DNA from: Actinomadura hibisca NBRC 15177
GTDB taxonomy: Bacteria > Actinomycetota > Actinomycetes > Streptosporangiales > Streptosporangiaceae
NCBI RefSeq assembly: GCF_001552635.1
Contig: NZ_BCRO01000019.1
Location: forward strand, 186,001-250,000
Length of the DNA: 64,000 nt
Direction: 5' to 3'
Under the pieces are notes generated by a model. The model was not told the origin of the DNA. It did not search any database and worked only from the letters and a program-made list of their open reading frames with translations. Positions 10,762-20,010 of this stretch are shown in pieces. Positions within the stretch are counted from its first letter, which is position 1. The number at the start of each line of letters is the position of its first letter. The translations under genes were made by a program, and so were the position numbers.

Positions 10762-12840
10762 TTAGGCCAGGTTGCTCTTCAGGAAGTCCACCTGGAGGTG
10801 CAGCAGGTTCTCGGCGACGATCTCCTGCGGCGTCATGTGCGTCACGCCCGACAGCGGCAGCACGGTGTGCGGGCGGCCCGCCGCCAGCAGCGCCGACGAC
10901 AGGCGCAGCGTGTGGGCCGCCACCACGTTGTCGTCGGCCAGGCCGTGGATCAGCAGCAGGGGCCGGGTCAGCTTCGGGGCCATGTCGATCAGCGAGTTGG
11001 CCGTGTAGGTCTCCGGGTCCTCGTCGGGGTGGCCGAGGTAGCGCTCGGTGTAGTGGGTGTCGTACAGCAGCCAGTCGGTCACCGGGGCGCCCGAGACGGC
11101 GGCGTGGAAGACGTCGGGCCGGGCCAGCACCGCCAGGGCCGCCAGCCAGCCGCCGAACGACCAGCCGCGGATGCCGACCCGGTCGAGGTCCAGCGCGGCC
11201 GGGTGCCGCCGGGCCGCCTCCTCCAGCGCGGTGATCTGGTCCTCCAGGACCGGGGTGACGAAGTCGCCGTGCACGGCGCGCTCGAAGACCGGACCCCGGC
11301 CGGGGGTGCCGCGGCCGTCGGCGATGACCACCGCGAAGCCCTGGTCGGCCAGCCACTGCGCCTCGTTGTAGGCGCGGCGGGCGGCCAGGACGCGCTGGGC
11401 GTGCGGCCCGCCGTAGGGGTCCATCAGCACCGGCAGGCGGCCGTGCGACGGCTCCCAGCCGGTGGGCAGGATGACCGCCGTGCGGATCTCGCGCTCCCCG
11501 GCCTTCAGCAGTTCGACCTTGGGCGTGATCACCGGCGTCTCGGCGCGGGAGGCGATCGGGTGCACGGCCGATCCGGTGCGGACCTCGGTGACCGGCGCGC
11601 CCTCGTCCAGCCGCGAGCCGGTGACCAGGGTGACGCCGCCGGAGCGCTGGCCGCCGAACACGCCCTGCCCCTCGCTGAGCCTGGTCAGCCCCTCCGGCGT
11701 GTAGGACCACAGGTGGATCTCGGTGGGCTCCTCGGAGGCGGTGAACAGGATCTCCTCGCCGTCCACGCCCAGCACCGCGCGCACCTGGAGGCCGCCGGGG
11801 GTGACCGGCTCGCCCGCCACGGTGATCCGGCGGGTGTCGGTCTCGCGGTCCTCGACGATCCAGACCAGGTCGCCGCGGCCGGTGCGGGCGGGCAGGCCCG
11901 GCACGACCTCGGTCCACACCGGGTCGTGCCCGGTGTGCAGCAGGCTGGTCTCGCCGCCGGTCGTGTCGACCTTCAGCACGCGCTGGGTGCGCTGGTCGCG
12001 GGACTGCACGACGATCAGCAGGCCGTGCCGGTCCCAGTGGGTGGTGACGACGTAGGGGAACTCGCCGCGGTCCCAGGCGACGCCGACGCGGCCGCCGTCC
12101 ACCTTGAGCAGCACCAGCGACACGATCGCGTTGGGGGTGCCGGCCGCCGGGTAGGCCATCTCGGTCGCGGGGCGCTCGGGGTTGGCCGGGTCGGCGATGT
12201 TCCAGCGCAGCACGGGCGTCTCGTCGACCCGGGCGACCAGCAGCGAGCCGCCGTCGGGCGACCACCAGTAGCCGCGCATCCGGTCCATCTCCTCGGCGGC
12301 GATGAACTCGGCGAGGCCGTAGGAGATCTGCTCGGTCTCGGGCTGCACCAGCGCGCGGTCGTCGGAGCCGTCGGTGCCGATCACGCGCAGGGTGCGGCCC
12401 GACACGTAGGCGACCGTGCGCCCGGCCGGGTCCAGGCGCGGGTCGAACACCGGGGTCTGGACGGGCAGGCTCCGGACCTGGGCGGTGGCGAGGTCGGCGA
12501 GGAAGAGCTGGCCGCCGAGGGTGAACACGGCCTGCCTGGCGTCGCGATCGAGGTGGTAGCCGACGATGCCGCCGGCGGACTCGCGGGCGCGCTCGCGCCG
12601 GGCGCGCTCCTCGGCGGGCAGTTCGGCCTCGCCGGGCACGTCCAGCGCCGTGGGGTCGGCGATCAGGCGCTCCTCGCCGGTGGCGTTGTCCAGCGTCCAC
12701 AGGCAGGTGACGGGGTCGTCGCCGGCCTTGGTGCGGAGGAAGGCCGTGAACGCGCCGTCGGGCGCGATCTGGAAGGCGCGCGGGGCGCCGAGGGTGAACC
12801 GGCGCGTACGGGCACTCTGCCGCGGATAGCTGATGCTCAT
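10762..12840 (-). CDS. S9-family prolyl oligopeptidase / dipeptidyl peptidase IV-like peptidase
   Basis: A 692-residue protein with an N-terminal beta-propeller resembling DPP IV (about 40-430) and a C-terminal alpha/beta-hydrolase catalytic domain. The nucleophile motif is GWSFGGW. The aspartate lies in GLADDNVV and the histidine in GVTHMTP near the end. No signal peptide is visible, so it is probably cytoplasmic. It should cleave dipeptides or oligopeptides, favouring proline. The start MSISYPRQ at 12838-12840 was chosen; an extension to 12876 is possible but adds residues of no domain character. Confidence 0.9.
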   Translation of the reverse strand: MSISYPRQSARTRRFTLGAPRAFQIAPDGAFTAFLRTKAGDDPVTCLWTLDNATGEERLIADPTALDVPGEAELPAEERARRERARESAGGIVGYHLDRDARQAVFTLGGQLFLADLATAQVRSLPVQTPVFDPRLDPAGRTVAYVSGRTLRVIGTDGSDDRALVQPETEQISYGLAEFIAAEEMDRMRGYWWSPDGGSLLVARVDETPVLRWNIADPANPERPATEMAYPAAGTPNAIVSLVLLKVDGGRVGVAWDRGEFPYVVTTHWDRHGLLIVVQSRDQRTQRVLKVDTTGGETSLLHTGHDPVWTEVVPGLPARTGRGDLVWIVEDRETDTRRITVAGEPVTPGGLQVRAVLGVDGEEILFTASEEPTEIHLWSYTPEGLTRLSEGQGVFGGQRSGGVTLVTGSRLDEGAPVTEVRTGSAVHPIASRAETPVITPKVELLKAGEREIRTAVILPTGWEPSHGRLPVLMDPYGGPHAQRVLAARRAYNEAQWLADQGFAVVIADGRGTPGRGPVFERAVHGDFVTPVLEDQITALEEAARRHPAALDLDRVGIRGWSFGGWLAALAVLARPDVFHAAVSGAPVTDWLLYDTHYTERYLGHPDEDPETYTANSLIDMAPKLTRPLLLIHGLADDNVVAAHTLRLSSALLAAGRPHTVLPLSGVTHMTPQEIVAENLLHLQVDFLKSNLA

Positions 12841-13072
12841 GACACCTGAGTTTGCCAGCAGGGACCCACTGGTCATGGCCCGGGGAATTTTGTCGCTAAT
12901 GCCCCCTTATGCGGCCCGAAAGGATCTTTCCGGGACCCGCCCGACACGCCGGAGCCCCCGCGACGACGGGGTTGGGCCCCGCCCACGGGGAACGACCCCA
13001 TGATCGAGCGCGGCCTCGCGTAAGCTCAGGGCTTCCCCCCGAAGCTCGTCGTAGGTGTCGAAGGAGTTGTCC
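12841..13072. other. Divergent intergenic region between S9 peptidase and Ser/Thr kinase
   Basis: 232 bp carrying both promoters. An imperfect hairpin CCCGAAAG-GAT-CTTTC-c-GGG lies at 12915-12934. No RNA gene or known operator is seen. The kinase Shine-Dalgarno AAGGAG is at 13061-13066. Confidence 0.35.
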
Positions 13073-14584
13073 ATGCCGGAACTACAGCCGGGTGATCCCC
13101 GGCGGCTGGGTTCCTACGAACTGCTCGAACGCCTGGGCGAGGGCGGGCAGGGCGTCGTCTACCTGGGCGTGGACCCCTCGGGTTCCAAGGCGGCGATCAA
13201 GCTGCTGCGCGCCGACCTGACCGAGGACGCCTCGGCGCGCAACCGCTTCGTCCGGGAGGCGCAGGCGGCCAAGCAGGTCGCGCGCTTCTGCACCGCCCAG
13301 GTGCTGGAGGCCGACGTCGCGGGCGACCAGCCCTACATCGCCAGCGAGTACGTGCCCGGCCCGTCGTTGTACCGGCAGATCACCCAGGAGGGCCCGATCA
13401 CCGGGGCCGGGCTGGAGCGGCTGGCGATCGGCACCGCGACCGCGCTGGTGGCCATCCACCAGGCCGGGATCGTGCACCGCGACTTCAAGCCGCACAACGT
13501 GATCATGGCGCCGGACGGGCCGCGCGTGATCGACTTCGGCATCGCGCGCGCCCTGGACGTCGGCCAGACCGCCGCCACCAAGGCGATCGGCACCCCCTCC
13601 TACATGGCCCCCGAGCAGGTGGCCGGGGCGCAGCTCACCGAGGCCGTGGACGTGTGGGCGTGGGCCGCCACCATGGTCTTCGCCGCCACCGGGCGGCCGC
13701 CCTTCGGCGACGACACCGTGGTCGCGGTGATCAACCGCGTGATGCACGAGCCGCCGTCGCTGGACGGCGTCCCGGCCGACCTGCACCCGCTGCTGGCGGC
13801 GTGCCTGGTCAAGGAGCCCGAGCGGCGGCCCACCGCGCAGCAGATCATGATGACGCTGATCGGCAGCGGCCCCGGCGCGCAGACCCGCGCCGACGACTCC
13901 GCGCAGGCCACCGCGATGCTCGGCGAGGGCGCGCACATGGCCGCCGGGGTCGCGCCGCTGCCCTACACGACCCAGCCCGCCCAGCCGGTGGGCGGCACCC
14001 AGCGCGTCTCGCCGCAGGACTACACCGGCACGCTGCCCCCGGCCCCCGGCTACGGCCAGCCCGGCGGCGGCGGTGGCGGTGGCGGGCACCGCCGCTACGA
14101 GCCCGAGCGCAACTCCTCCAAGTGGCCGATCGTGGCGGCCGTCGCCGCGATCGTGGTGCTGGCGCTGGTGGTGGGCCTGGTGATGGCGACCCGCGGCGAC
14201 AAGACCCCGGCCGGGGAGGAGTCGCCCGCGCCCACCAACAGCTCCGTCTCCACCGAGGACGAAGAACCCGGGCAGGAGACGTCCGAGGCCCCCGAGACGC
14301 CACGCGAGACGACGCCGCGCCGCACGCAGCCCACCCGGCCGCGGACCACGCCGCCGTCCACGCAGCCGGAGACCGAGACGCCGACCCAGCCCGAGCCGTC
14401 GACCCCGCCCACGCGTCCCAGCGCGCCTTCCCCCGGCACCGGTGGCGGCGGCGACACCACCCCGCCCGGCGACGGCGGTGACAACGGCGGCAACAACAAC
14501 GACAACGGCGGCGCGAACGGCGGCGCCAACGGCGGCCAGCGGAACGGCGCGTTCGGCGGCGACCTCTCCGGAGGCGGCCGCTGA
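13073..14584 (+). CDS. Transmembrane Ser/Thr protein kinase with Gly/Pro-rich extracytoplasmic tail
   Basis: A 503-residue kinase of the bacterial PknB type. Glycine loop GEGGQG (22-27), K43, catalytic HRDFKPHN (D137), DFG (154-156) and the APE region (MAPEQ) are intact, so it should be active. A single helix near 365-385 (WPIVAAVAAIVVLALVVGLV) is followed by a Thr/Pro-rich and then Gly/Asn-rich low-complexity tail with no folded sensor domain such as PASTA. The tail may sit in the cell wall. The start ATG has AAGGAG six bases upstream. It lies 37 bp before mshB, though a functional link is not evident. Confidence 0.93.
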   Translation: MPELQPGDPRRLGSYELLERLGEGGQGVVYLGVDPSGSKAAIKLLRADLTEDASARNRFVREAQAAKQVARFCTAQVLEADVAGDQPYIASEYVPGPSLYRQITQEGPITGAGLERLAIGTATALVAIHQAGIVHRDFKPHNVIMAPDGPRVIDFGIARALDVGQTAATKAIGTPSYMAPEQVAGAQLTEAVDVWAWAATMVFAATGRPPFGDDTVVAVINRVMHEPPSLDGVPADLHPLLAACLVKEPERRPTAQQIMMTLIGSGPGAQTRADDSAQATAMLGEGAHMAAGVAPLPYTTQPAQPVGGTQRVSPQDYTGTLPPAPGYGQPGGGGGGGGHRRYEPERNSSKWPIVAAVAAIVVLALVVGLVMATRGDKTPAGEESPAPTNSSVSTEDEEPGQETSEAPETPRETTPRRTQPTRPRTTPPSTQPETETPTQPEPSTPPTRPSAPSPGTGGGGDTTPPGDGGDNGGNNNDNGGANGGANGGQRNGAFGGDLSGGGR

Positions 14585-14621
14585 CCACGGCGGGTCGGCG
14601 GGCTGAGTACGCTCGGGGACT

Positions 14622-15512
14622 ATGACCGACCCGCGCATCCTGTTCGTCCACGCCCATCCGGACGACGAATCCATCGGGACGGGGGCGACCATGGCCAGGT
14701 ACGCGGCCGAGGGCGCCCACGTCTGCCTCGTCACCTGCACGCTGGGTGAGGAGGGCGAGGTCATCCCCGCCGACCTGCGGCACCTGGCCTCCGACAAGGA
14801 GGACCGGCTCGGCGAGCACCGGATCGGCGAGCTGGACGCGGCGTGCGCGGCGCTGGGCGTGCGCGACCACCGCTTCCTGGGCGGGGCCGGGCGCTGGCGC
14901 GACTCGGGCATGATGGGCGCGCCCACCAACGACGACCCGCGCTGCTTCTGGCGGGCCGGCCTCGACGAGGCCGCCGGGGAGCTGGTGAAGGTCGTCCGCG
15001 AGGTCCGGCCGCAGGTGATCGTCACCTACGACGAGCGCGGCAACTACGGCCACCCCGACCACATCCAGGCGCACCGGGTCGCGCGCCGGGCCTACGAGCT
15101 GGCCGCCGACCCCGCGCACGAGGACGGCGGCGAGCCCTGGAAGGCCGCCAAGTTCTACGCCTACGCCACCCCGCGCACCGTGCTGGCCCGCGCCATCGCG
15201 GTGATGCGCGAGGCCAGGCTGCCGTTCCCGCGCGTGGCGGGGCTGGACGAGCTGGGCTCGGGCGTGCCCGACGGCGAGGTCACCACGGCCGTGGACGCCC
15301 GCGCCCACCTGCCCGCCAAGATCGCGGCGCTGCGCGCGCACCGCACGCAGATCACCGTGGCCCCCGACGAGGTCGGGCCCTACTTCGCGCTGTCGAACAA
15401 CCTGGGCCAGCAGGCGTTCGGCACCGAGTACTTCATCCTGCTGGACGGCGAGCGCGGCGCGGCCGGGCCGGGCGGCCGCGAGACCGACCTGTTCGCCGCG
15501 CCCGCCTCGTGA
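14622..15512 (+). CDS. mshB: Mycothiol biosynthesis deacetylase MshB
   Basis: A 296-residue zinc hydrolase that removes the acetyl group from GlcNAc-inositol, the second committed step of mycothiol synthesis. The N-terminal metal and catalytic motif AHPDDE is at 11-16, and the second zinc histidine region is [26 protein letters not shown] is characteristic of MshB rather than the paralogue Mca. Length matches the family. It is the first gene of a likely operon with the small membrane protein and the flavin reductase. Confidence 0.93.
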   Translation: MTDPRILFVHAHPDDESIGTGATMARYAAEGAHVCLVTCTLGEEGEVIPADLRHLASDKEDRLGEHRIGELDAACAALGVRDHRFLGGAGRWRDSGMMGAPTNDDPRCFWRAGLDEAAGELVKVVREVRPQVIVTYDERGNYGHPDHIQAHRVARRAYELAADPAHEDGGEPWKAAKFYAYATPRTVLARAIAVMREARLPFPRVAGLDELGSGVPDGEVTTAVDARAHLPAKIAALRAHRTQITVAPDEVGPYFALSNNLGQQAFGTEYFILLDGERGAAGPGGRETDLFAAPAS

Positions 15513-15534
15513 TCGGCTGGATACCCTGACGGGC

Positions 15535-16020
15535 GTGGACGACAGCGACGAACCCCCGGTGATCCTGGACGAGGAGCAGCCCCCGGCGGGCGCGACGGCG
15601 GACGGCCCCCGGGCCGAGACGCCCGTGGACGCCTTCGTGTCCGGCGCGGCCTACGCGGCGCTGGCCCTGCTGGCGCTGGTGGTGGCCGTGCTCGGCGCGT
15701 TCGCCCAGGACTGGACGCTGGGCTCGGTGCCGGTCGCCGCGATCGGCCTGGTGGCGGCGAACTTCGTCTTCGTGCGGCTGGCGGGCTGGGCGATGGGGGC
15801 GCGGCTCGGCGCGGTGATCCCGGCGGTGGTGTGGTCGCTGGTGGTGTTCCTGCTCTCGGTCCAGCGCCCGGAGGGCGACCTGGTGATCCCGGGCACCACG
15901 CCCGGCTACGTGTTCATCGTCGGCGGCATGGTCGCGGCCGTGATCGCGGCGGGCACCACGCCCACCCGGCGCCCGGCCGGGGACTGGCTGACCCGGGGCA
16001 TCGGTCCTACCCGTGGGTAG
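15535..16020 (+). CDS. Small four-helix membrane protein downstream of mshB (DUF6113-like)
   Basis: A 161-residue protein with an acidic, Pro-rich cytoplasmic N-terminus (1-35) and four hydrophobic segments to about residue 145. A protein of this size and layout commonly follows mshB in actinomycetes (DUF6113-like). Function is unknown. The start is GTG at 15535, 22 bp after mshB, and the next gene begins 9 bp after its stop, so co-transcription is likely. Confidence 0.75.
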   Translation: MDDSDEPPVILDEEQPPAGATADGPRAETPVDAFVSGAAYAALALLALVVAVLGAFAQDWTLGSVPVAAIGLVAANFVFVRLAGWAMGARLGAVIPAVVWSLVVFLLSVQRPEGDLVIPGTTPGYVFIVGGMVAAVIAAGTTPTRRPAGDWLTRGIGPTRG

Positions 16021-16029
16021 GGTGAGGGC

Positions 16030-16545
16030 ATGCAGCCCCCCGCCGACCTGGTCCCGCTCCCGGTGGACCCGGTGCTGTTCCGGCAGGTGACCGGCCGGTT
16101 CGCCACCGGCGTGGCGATCGTGACGACGGCCGCCGGGGGCGCCGACCACGCGATGACGGTGAACTCCTTCACCTCGGTCTCGCTGGACCCGCCGCTGGTG
16201 CTGGTCTGCGTGGACCGCGCCTCCCGCTTCCACGGCGCGGTGCTGGACAGCGGCCTGTGGGCGGTGTCGGTGCTGGGCGCCGGGCAGCGCGCGGCCGCCG
16301 AGCGTTTCGCGACCCGGGGCCGCCCGCTGGAGGGCCAGTTCGCCGACTGGCCGCACCACCGCGGGGCGGGCACCGGCGCGGTGCTCCTGTCGGGGTCGCT
16401 GGCGACGATCGAGTGCCGCACCCACGCCGTGCACGACGGCGGCGACCACGCCATCGTGGTCGGGCGGGTCCTCGATCTGGACCTGCCCGACCCCGACGGC
16501 GCGCCGCTGGTCTTCCACGCGGGGACCTACCGCGCGATCGCTTGA
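16030..16545 (+). CDS. Flavin reductase family protein (FMN-binding split barrel)
   Basis: A 171-residue protein with the flavin reductase-like fold. FRQVTGRFATGVAIVTT at the N-terminus, MTVNSFTSVSLDPPLVLVC for flavin binding and DHAIVVGRVLDL near the end are family-typical. It reduces FMN or FAD with NAD(P)H, usually for a two-component monooxygenase, but no oxygenase partner is adjacent. Its last 19 bases overlap the 3' end of the convergent MFS gene. Confidence 0.88.
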   Translation: MQPPADLVPLPVDPVLFRQVTGRFATGVAIVTTAAGGADHAMTVNSFTSVSLDPPLVLVCVDRASRFHGAVLDSGLWAVSVLGAGQRAAAERFATRGRPLEGQFADWPHHRGAGTGAVLLSGSLATIECRTHAVHDGGDHAIVVGRVLDLDLPDPDGAPLVFHAGTYRAIA

Positions 16546-18137
16546 TCCTCGCTCTTGGCGTCGGGGGCGGGCGCCTTGTAGGCGCGCACGCCCAGGCACG
16601 CGGCCGCGCCGAGCAGCACGGCCGCGACCGGCACCAGCATGGTCGGCTTCATCGCGTCCACGAACCCGTGCGTGAACACCTGCCCGGCCAGCTCCTGGAC
16701 GCGGTGCGCGACCTCGGCGGGCATCCCGGGCGGCGGTTGCTGGGCCGCGCCGTGCTGGCCCGCCCCGACCTCCAGCCCGCCCTTGGCGGCCTGCGCGAAG
16801 CCGTCCACGAACCGCTCGCGGGCGTCGGCGGGCAGCGCCTCGGACCGCTCGACGGCCTGCGTCTTCAGCGACGAGGCGAGCTGGCTCTGCAACACCGCGC
16901 CCACGACCGCGCCGCCGAGCACCGACCCGACCTGCCGCATGGTGTTGTTGACGCCCGAGGCGGCCCCGGCCAGCGCGGGCGGGACGTTGCGGGTGGCCTC
17001 GGTGGCCATCGGCGCGAACACCCCGCCGATGCCGATCCCGGTCAGGATCAGGGCGGGCAGGAACGCCGCCCAGGGCGTGTCCACCTCGGCGATCGCCAGC
17101 GTCCACAGGGTGCCGGCCGCGTACAGGGTGAGCCCGCCCATCAGCAGGAACCGGCCGCCGATCTTGTCGGCGAGCCGCCCGGCCACCGGGGCCAGGAACA
17201 TCGACACCACCGACGAGGGCGCCATCACCAGCCCGGCCTTCAGCGCGCTGAAGCCCAGCACCGACTGCATGTAGATCGTCATCGGCAGGAACACGCCGAT
17301 CATGCCGACCGACACCGTCGCGCCGACGAAGTTCAGGATCGCGAAGTTGCGGTCGCGGAACAGCGCGAACGGCACCAGCGGCTCGTTGTCCTGCATCCGG
17401 CGCTGCTGGAGCAGGAACACCCCGAGCAGCACGGCGGCGGCGGCGAGCAGCCCCCAGATCCAGCCGGCCCACTCGTACTTCTGGCCCTCGGTGAGCGCGA
17501 AGGTGAGGCACAGCAGCGCGGCCGAGGCCAGCAGCACGCCGGTCACGTCGAAGCGGTGCCGGACGGTGCGGGTGTGGCCGGACAGGATCGGCACCGCCAT
17601 CGCCAGCACCAGCACGCCGATCGGCAGGTTCACGAAGAAGATCCACCGCCAGTCCAGCGAGGTGACCAGCAGGCCGCCGATGGTCGGCCCGGCGATGGTG
17701 GACACCCCGGCGATCGCGCCCCAGATCCCGAGCGCCGCGCCGCGCTTGGCGGGCGGGAACGTCGCGATGATGATCGACATGGTCTGCGGCATCAGCATCG
17801 CCGCGCCCACGCCCTGCACGGCGCGCGCCGCGATGAGCTGGGCGGGGTCCTGGGCCAGGCCGCAGGCCAGGCTGGCCAGGGTGAACACGATCACCCCGGC
17901 GATGAACAGGTTCTTCTTGCCCCACAGGTCGCCGAGCCGGCCGCCGGTGATCACCAGTACGGCCAGCACCAGCGTGTAGACGTTGGTCACCCACAACACC
18001 TGGTCCAGCGAGGCGCCGAGCTTCTCGGTGATGCTGGGGATGGCGATGTTGACGATGGTCAGGTCCAGCAGGGTCATGAAGAAACCCAGGGACAGCGTGA
18101 GCAGGACGGCCCACGGGTTGCCGCGCCACTTGGTCAT
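16527..18137 (-). CDS. MFS drug efflux transporter, 14-helix DHA2 (EmrB/QacA) family
   Basis: A 536-residue transporter with fourteen predicted helices. Motif A is GGRLGDLWGKKN, and the N-terminal helix FFMTLLDLTIVNIAIPSI contains the DHA2 motif D1. It is expected to extrude hydrophobic drugs with protons. Its ATG overlaps the stop of the upstream PadR gene (ATGA, 18134-18137), so regulator and pump are made from one message. The stop TAG at 16527-16529 lies inside the end of the convergent flavin reductase gene. Confidence 0.92.
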   Translation of the reverse strand: MTKWRGNPWAVLLTLSLGFFMTLLDLTIVNIAIPSITEKLGASLDQVLWVTNVYTLVLAVLVITGGRLGDLWGKKNLFIAGVIVFTLASLACGLAQDPAQLIAARAVQGVGAAMLMPQTMSIIIATFPPAKRGAALGIWGAIAGVSTIAGPTIGGLLVTSLDWRWIFFVNLPIGVLVLAMAVPILSGHTRTVRHRFDVTGVLLASAALLCLTFALTEGQKYEWAGWIWGLLAAAAVLLGVFLLQQRRMQDNEPLVPFALFRDRNFAILNFVGATVSVGMIGVFLPMTIYMQSVLGFSALKAGLVMAPSSVVSMFLAPVAGRLADKIGGRFLLMGGLTLYAAGTLWTLAIAEVDTPWAAFLPALILTGIGIGGVFAPMATEATRNVPPALAGAASGVNNTMRQVGSVLGGAVVGAVLQSQLASSLKTQAVERSEALPADARERFVDGFAQAAKGGLEVGAGQHGAAQQPPPGMPAEVAHRVQELAGQVFTHGFVDAMKPTMLVPVAAVLLGAAACLGVRAYKAPAPDAKSEDQAIAR

Positions 18138-18763
18138 GAGTCCTCCCCCGGGGGGACGTCGATACGGGTGGAGACGGCGCCGGGCTCCCAGTCGAGGCGG
18201 CCGGCGCCGATGTCGTCGATGAGCGACGACACGTAGTCGAGTTCGGTGCGCAGCTGGGCGATCTTCAGCTCCTGGTCCAGCAGCAGGTGCCGTTCCAGGT
18301 GGCGCTTGCGCAGCGCGTCGTTGGCGGCCCGCTCGCCGACCAGCCGGGCCTCCAGCGCCACCGCGCGGGTGCGCAGGCAGGCCAGCGTCTCCTGCGGGGG
18401 CAGCAGCGTGACCAGCGCCAGCGCGGCGCCGATCATCGGGTACTCCTCGTCCGGCCGGGTGATCAGGTCGGCGAGCCGGTCCAGCGCGGCGTCGCGCCCC
18501 CGCTCGGTCACCGCGTAGACGGTGCGCTCGGGACGGCGGCCCTCCCGGCTGGTCTCCAGCGGCTCGATGAGACCGTTCGCGGCCAGCCGGTCCACGGTGT
18601 TGTAGAGCGCGCCGTGGGTGAGCTTGACGGCCTGGTCGTAGGCGCGGGTGCGGATGCGCTGCTGCATCTCGTAGGGATGCAGTGGCTCGTCGCAGAGCAT
18701 CCGCAGGACGGTCAGCGCGAGCGGGGTCAGGGGACGGGCCACGAAACGTCCTTCCGTCGTCAT
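18134..18763 (-). CDS. PadR-family transcriptional regulator
   Basis: A 209-residue PadR protein with an N-terminal winged helix (LTPLALTVLRMLCDEPLHPYEM, then LTHGALYNTVDRLAANGLI) and a C-terminal helical dimerisation and coiled region. It most likely represses its own operon with the downstream MFS pump and releases DNA when a drug binds. The start MTTEGRF (18761-18763) is preferred; an upstream in-frame ATG at 18784 would place coding sequence over the candidate operator at 18775-18794. Confidence 0.9.
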   Translation of the reverse strand: MTTEGRFVARPLTPLALTVLRMLCDEPLHPYEMQQRIRTRAYDQAVKLTHGALYNTVDRLAANGLIEPLETSREGRRPERTVYAVTERGRDAALDRLADLITRPDEEYPMIGAALALVTLLPPQETLACLRTRAVALEARLVGERAANDALRKRHLERHLLLDQELKIAQLRTELDYVSSLIDDIGAGRLDWEPGAVSTRIDVPPGEDS

Positions 18764-18774
18764 AGTCGGTTCGG

Positions 18775-18794
18775 ATTGGTCCACTTAGACTAAT
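18775..18794. promoter_or_regulatory. Candidate PadR operator
   Basis: ATTGGTC-CACTTA-GACTAAT is a 7+6+7 dyad with one mismatch, 12 bp upstream of the PadR start. It lies in an AT-richer stretch that also holds TTAGACTAATCC, a plausible promoter region for the padR-MFS operon. Confidence 0.35.
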
Positions 18795-18945
18795 CCTTAT
18801 CGACTGATAGCGCATCTTTCATGGTGGGAGCCCTGGCGGGCCGCCAACGGGTCGCCAAATGAGGCCATGGTCGAGCGCGGCGGCGGGTCCCGCGCGGCCG
18901 GGCTGGCCTAGCGTCCCCTCCCGTCGGGCGGAGTTGAGGGGGCTC

Positions 18946-19977
18946 ATGCGGGTCGGGGTGTCGGGCAAGGGGCTGGACCACGGTGCCGGGTACGCGCGTG
19001 CGCTGTACGAACGGCTGCGGCCGCTCGGCGTGCAGGCCGGGCCGCTGGTGCCGCCGGGCGGGCGCGGGGCGGCGCGGCCGCTGTCGTACGCGCTGGCCGA
19101 CGGCCTGGTGTGGCCCCGGACGGCGGCGGTGGACCTGCTGCACTATCCGGCCGACACCGGCGCGCTGGTCCCGGCGCGCGTGCCGGTGGCCGCGACGGTG
19201 CACGGCCTGCCGCCATGCCCGTCGTCGCGTGGCGCGGGGCTGCGGCGCACGCTGGGCGAGCGCCTGTGGTTGCGGCGGGTCGGCGGCGTCACCCGCGTCG
19301 CCGACGCGGTGATCACCGCCTCGGAGTTCTCCGCGCGGGAGATCCACCGGACGTTCGGGGTGCCCGCGCGGCGGCTGCACGTGATCCCGCACGGTGTGGA
19401 CACCGGCCGCTTCCACCCGGGCGACGAGGGGGACGCGGCGCTGCTGGAGCCGTTGGGGCTGCCGCAGGGGTTCGTGCTGTTCCTGGGCTCGCCCGCGCCG
19501 CGCCGGAACGTGCCGCTGCTGATCGAGGCGACCGCCCGCCTGGGCGTCCCTCTGGTGGCGGCGGGGGTAGCGACGACCGGGGACGAGCCGGTCGTGCGCG
19601 CGCTGGCCGCCGCTCCGCACGCGCGATGGCTCGGAAAGATCCCTGACGAGCTGGTCGCGCCGCTGCTGCGCGCCGCGGCCGTGCTGGCGCTCCCGTCGTC
19701 CCACGAGGGGGCCGGGTGGCCGGTGCTGGAGGCGATGGCGTGCGGCACCCCGGTGGTCGTCTCCGACCGGGGCGTGCTGCCGGAGGTCGCCGGGGGAGCG
19801 GCGCGGACCGTGCGGAGCCTGACCGTCGGGGGCCTGGCCGCCGCGCTGGCCGCGGTGCTGGCGGACGAGTCGTACGCGGTCGGGCTGCGCGAGCAGGGAT
19901 TCGGCCATGTCCGCCGCTTCACCTGGGAAGAGGCCGCGCGGCGGCACCTTGAGGTGTTCCGCGCCCTGGTGGGCTGA
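18946..19977 (+). CDS. Glycosyltransferase, GT4-type GT-B fold
   Basis: A 343-residue retaining glycosyltransferase. The acceptor domain is N-terminal. The donor domain holds the nucleotide-sugar motif SHEGAGWPVLEAMACGTPVV with the E-x7-E pattern, and HGVDTGRFHPGD before it. The acceptor and sugar are unknown. The start ATG has GAGGGG just upstream. It converges with a GT2 gene 33 bp away, so this is a small glycan or exopolysaccharide-related patch, though no polymerase or flippase gene is nearby. Confidence 0.85.
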   Translation: MRVGVSGKGLDHGAGYARALYERLRPLGVQAGPLVPPGGRGAARPLSYALADGLVWPRTAAVDLLHYPADTGALVPARVPVAATVHGLPPCPSSRGAGLRRTLGERLWLRRVGGVTRVADAVITASEFSAREIHRTFGVPARRLHVIPHGVDTGRFHPGDEGDAALLEPLGLPQGFVLFLGSPAPRRNVPLLIEATARLGVPLVAAGVATTGDEPVVRALAAAPHARWLGKIPDELVAPLLRAAAVLALPSSHEGAGWPVLEAMACGTPVVVSDRGVLPEVAGGAARTVRSLTVGGLAAALAAVLADESYAVGLREQGFGHVRRFTWEEAARRHLEVFRALVG

Positions 19978-20010
19978 TTCCTGTCTCGCGCACGCCCGCC
20001 TGCGTGGGCG

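Noticed and set aside
10798..12849. Plus-strand frame opposite the S9 peptidase
   Set aside because: Shadow of a gene with clear catalytic motifs; no domain on this strand.
16257..18236. Plus-strand frame opposite the DHA2 transporter
   Set aside because: The product is His/Gln/Arg repeats from antisense of membrane helices; not a gene.
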